36,776 nt of DNA from an uncultured Prochlorococcus sp. (lineage in GTDB: Bacteria > Cyanobacteriota > Cyanobacteriia > PCC-6307 > Cyanobiaceae), in the NCBI GenBank assembly GCA_902525585.1, contig CABZHQ010000018.1, forward strand, positions 1 through 36,776, given 5' to 3'. The notes under the pieces were generated by a model. The model had not been told where the DNA came from. It did not search any database and saw only the letters and a program-made list of their open reading frames with translations. Shown in pieces: positions 35,105 through 36,776 of this stretch (position 1 is the first letter of the stretch; every line of letters starts with the position of its first letter). The translations under genes were made by a program, and so were the position numbers.

Positions 35105-35283
35105 AAGTAGTTGATTCTCCTAACTTTGAAGAAGAAGAAAAAAACGAAGAAGCAATAATTAGACAATCTGGATTATTAGTTAATTTTTTTGGAGGTTTTA
35201 TAGGCTCTGTAATTGGAACTTTAACAATACTGTTTCTTTATATGAATGAATATCTACCATTAGATTTACTAAAACTTAAGTAG
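35038..35283 (+). CDS. Small C-terminal-anchored membrane protein overlapping parA-like gene
   Basis: 81 residues from the ATG at 35038 in a different frame from the ParA gene, overlapping its last 67 bp. MPDFEALIRHQQLKQPSTNQ, then an acidic stretch (FEEEEKNEEAI), then one membrane helix LLVNFFGGFIGSVIGTLTILF at about 46-66 and a short tail. Beginning inside the ParA gene and continuing past its stop suggests translational coupling. It could be a membrane anchor or regulator for the ATPase, which is inference. No family recognised. Confidence 0.65.
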   Translation: MPDFEALIRHQQLKQPSTNQRLKVVDSPNFEEEEKNEEAIIRQSGLLVNFFGGFIGSVIGTLTILFLYMNEYLPLDLLKLK

Positions 35284-35467
35284 TATATTCGCTATTGATA
35301 CAGACATACCCCCAAATCTATTGCTATAACTAGGTTCTTAAACTAAAATTTGGTGGTATATTAGTGGTATAAAAGTTATTTTGTCCTTGAAACGCTAGTT
35401 ATATCCTTATTGGCGGTATTTTCGTGGTACTGAACCATCAAAATAATTATTACTTTTTAAAGTTTAT
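35284..35467. repeat. 184-bp spacer with imperfect direct repeats at possible island boundary
   Basis: No gene. Two copies of a 21-bp motif matching TTGGYGGTATWTTMGTGGTA plus one pyrimidine lie at 35350-35370 and 35410-35430, offset by exactly 60 bp (17 of 21 positions identical). They are flanked by the inverted octamers TATAACTA (35325-35332) and TAGTTATA (35396-35403). Every other convergent gene pair in the window is separated by 21 bp or less, so this gap is exceptional. It lies between core-like genes and the SRA-HNH gene. Confidence 0.6.
35366..35379 (+). repeat. 14-bp direct repeat, left copy (GGTATAAAAGTTAT)
   Basis: Identical to 36391-36404. The two copies are 1,025 bp apart and enclose the SRA-HNH gene. 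Possible target-site or attachment-type duplication, or shared promoter-like sequence; AT-rich composition makes chance identity possible. Confidence 0.6.
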
Positions 35468-36343
35468 TTAATTTCTTCTTTGATACTCTTCAAAATGATA
35501 TTTAAGAAATTGCTTATCTATAAAGTGTTTTTCATGTGTAAACAATTTTTTATTTTCATATAAATTTAAACCTCTAATTTCATAAGTAACTGGATCTATA
35601 TAGAAAGAATAACGATCAAATTGCGCATGATGATTTGGACAAAGACATAACATATTTTCAACTACATCTGGACCATTAGATGGTCGACCTACTCCTTTAA
35701 TATGGGCACCAATGGATATAGGATCTCCTGAAGGAACATCTAATTTTGTTTCGCATACTTGGCATTTATAGTCATACATCATCTTTATTTTTTTTGTATT
35801 CTCCCTTATTCTTTTAATCTTTTCATAAGTTACTTCTGATCTAGGCGCTCTTTCATATGAAGTCTTTAAATTGGGTTTTAAGGTTTCTTCTAATTGATCA
35901 ATATTTGACTGACTTCTTAAATGAAATCTACATACATAAAATCCACTTTTCCCTTTTACCCTCTCATATTTATGAACATAATAAAGACCATCATATCGAT
36001 ATCCATGATCTGGACCATTAGCAATTTGCTCACCTCTGGTTACTCTGATTGGTAATTTTAATTCACAACTTAAAACTAAACCTTGATTTCCAACAGTAAA
36101 TTGTTGATCAGCAACTTGTTTTTTATTTTCTTGTCCACCATGGCCTGTATAGAGAATAAAATCTAGATCATCAATATCATCTTCATAACCTCCTGATAAA
36201 ACAATTGAACATGCTCCATCATTCGCACCGCCCCAAATACCTGCCTGCAATGGAGCATGGACTCCTGCTTCACTTAAATCTCTTCGTCTAGAAAAAATTT
36301 GACCAATTGAAACTCCTTTTACTGGTCCGAAATGAACTGACAT
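35468..36343 (-). CDS. SRA-HNH endonuclease, predicted modification-dependent (type IV) restriction enzyme
   Basis: 291 residues. Residues 2-145 are an SRA/YDG domain: GVSIGQIFSRRRDLSEAGVH, SIVLSGGYEDD (47-56), YTGHGG (65-70), DQQFTVGNQGLVLS, and YRYDGLYYV. SRA domains flip out 5-methylcytosine or related bases. Residues 190-245 are an HNH nuclease: zinc CxxC at 194-197, AHI with His214, Asn230, and CPNHHAQFD (235-243). Together they match SRA-HNH enzymes that cut DNA carrying modified cytosine, a defence against modified phage or foreign DNA. Both domains look intact. No methyltransferase gene is nearby, as expected for type IV. Transcribed toward core genes from a 61-bp gap shared with the zinc-ribbon gene. 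Confidence 0.88.
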   Translation of the reverse strand: MSVHFGPVKGVSIGQIFSRRRDLSEAGVHAPLQAGIWGGANDGACSIVLSGGYEDDIDDLDFILYTGHGGQENKKQVADQQFTVGNQGLVLSCELKLPIRVTRGEQIANGPDHGYRYDGLYYVHKYERVKGKSGFYVCRFHLRSQSNIDQLEETLKPNLKTSYERAPRSEVTYEKIKRIRENTKKIKMMYDYKCQVCETKLDVPSGDPISIGAHIKGVGRPSNGPDVVENMLCLCPNHHAQFDRYSFYIDPVTYEIRGLNLYENKKLFTHEKHFIDKQFLKYHFEEYQRRN

Positions 36344-36390
36344 TGAACTTTTAACTAGATATTACATACCTGAAAAATTCTTGCAAACAA

Positions 36391-36404
36391 GGTATAAAAG
36401 TTAT
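36391..36404 (+). repeat. 14-bp direct repeat, right copy (GGTATAAAAGTTAT)
   Basis: Second copy of the repeat at 35366-35379, ending one base before the ATG of the zinc-ribbon gene. Its TATAAA could also act as a -10 element, but only about 6 bp separate it from the ATG. Confidence 0.6.
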
Positions 36405-36776
36405 ATGGCAAGAATAATTAAAGGCCAGACTGATTTAAAAACAAAATTTCCAAATATTGCTGCAGAAGCAGATGGGTGGGATCCTTCTGAGTATTTATTT
36501 AGCAGCAGTAAGAAACTTTCATGGGAATGTAAATTAGGACATAAATGGGAGGCAAGAATAAATCACAGGACACTAGATAAAACAGGTTGTCCTTATTGCA
36601 AAAATTCAAAAGTCCTTAAAGGATTTAATGACTTAAAGACAAAATTCCCAGAAATTGCTGCAGAAGCAGATGGGTGGGATCCTTCGAAATTTCTTTTCGG
36701 CAGTGCTAAAAGAGTATCTTGGCAATGTCATTTAGGACATCAGTGGAAAGCGAGTTTAGTCAACAGAACGTTTTAT
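36405..36776 (+). CDS. Tandem zinc-ribbon (DUF4379/treble-clef type) protein, partial
   Basis: 124 codons from ATG 36405 to the window edge, no stop. Repeats of 66 residues: FPNIAAEADGWDPS, SWECKLGHKWEA, then CPYC. Putative zinc ligands are Cys42, His46, Cys62 and Cys65, then Cys108 and His112 in the second copy. This is the probable zinc-ribbon/treble-clef repeat found in accessory genes of bacteria and phages, sometimes followed by a Vsr-like or PD-(D/E)XK nuclease domain; whether that is so here lies beyond the window. Divergent from the SRA-HNH gene, 61 bp away, so the two may share regulation. Confidence 0.75.
   Translation, partial: MARIIKGQTDLKTKFPNIAAEADGWDPSEYLFSSSKKLSWECKLGHKWEARINHRTLDKTGCPYCKNSKVLKGFNDLKTKFPEIAAEADGWDPSKFLFGSAKRVSWQCHLGHQWKASLVNRTFY
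36456..36776 (+). repeat. 198-bp tandem coding repeat
   Basis: The zinc-ribbon gene repeats with a 198-bp (66-codon) period. A 32-bp block is identical at 36456-36487 and 36654-36685, while flanking parts of the units have diverged. Identity at synonymous positions in the block suggests recent duplication or gene conversion. The second unit is cut by the window end. Confidence 0.85.

Noticed and set aside
1..36776. CRISPR array, insertion sequence or rRNA
   Set aside because: No regularly spaced repeats, transposase frames or rRNA-like sequence were seen.

Overview
The window is AT-rich (about 30% GC by eye), densely coded chromosomal DNA from a marine picocyanobacterium, almost certainly a high-light-adapted Prochlorococcus. 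The evidence is a permuted two-piece tmRNA encoding the tag ANKIVSFSRQTAPVAA, a 61-residue PsbX, Ycf66 and YggT/Ycf19 homologues, a high-light-inducible (Hli) protein, sufBCDS, a cyanobacterial LpxB-like glycosyltransferase and very short intergenic spaces. Strain and ecotype cannot be fixed from the sequence alone.

Layout. 1-4.6 kb: a DASS/SLC13 permease (cut by the left edge) and a type II NAD(P)H dehydrogenase on the minus strand, then cysH and coaX on the plus strand, ending against the peroxiredoxin bcp. 4.6-9.5 kb: a phosphopantetheinyl transferase facing a minus-strand run of a DUF4912 protein, a 56-residue membrane protein, phosphoglucomutase and RarA. 9.8-15 kb: a small unknown gene divergent from sufBCDS (Fe-S cluster assembly). 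15-17 kb: an S9-family peptidase. 17-20.6 kb: peptide deformylase, a HIT protein, a small membrane protein, an SbmA/BacA-like ABC half-transporter and an Hli protein. 20.6-23.5 kb: ycf66, psbX, yggT and accC. 23.8-25.2 kb: tRNA-Leu with anticodon AAG and an LpxB-related gene. 25.2-30.5 kb: minus-strand PRC-barrel protein, SMC, a 120-residue protein resembling the LigD 3'-phosphoesterase domain, and a 51-residue membrane protein. 30.7-32.7 kb: a YqjD/holin-like pair facing a THUMP-type RNA methyltransferase. 32.75-33.02 kb: permuted ssrA. 33.2-35.3 kb: a 45-residue ORF, an aldo/keto reductase, a ParA-type ATPase and an overlapping small membrane protein.

At about 35.3 kb the character changes from compact core genome to what looks like the edge of a variable island. 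There is a 184-bp convergent gap with repeated motifs, then an SRA-HNH gene (predicted modified-DNA-specific type IV restriction endonuclease). Divergent from it is a gene of tandem 66-residue zinc-ribbon repeats that runs off the right end. The gap between the two genes ends in a 14-bp direct repeat also found on the far side of the SRA-HNH gene.

The most interesting items are the SRA-HNH/zinc-ribbon pair with its flanking repeats, the free-standing LigD-phosphoesterase-like protein just upstream of smc, the A34 leucine tRNA, the permuted tmRNA with a 6-nt spacer, and the convergent gene pairs whose stop codons interleave within 4 bp. No CRISPR array, insertion sequence, rRNA or integrase gene was seen.
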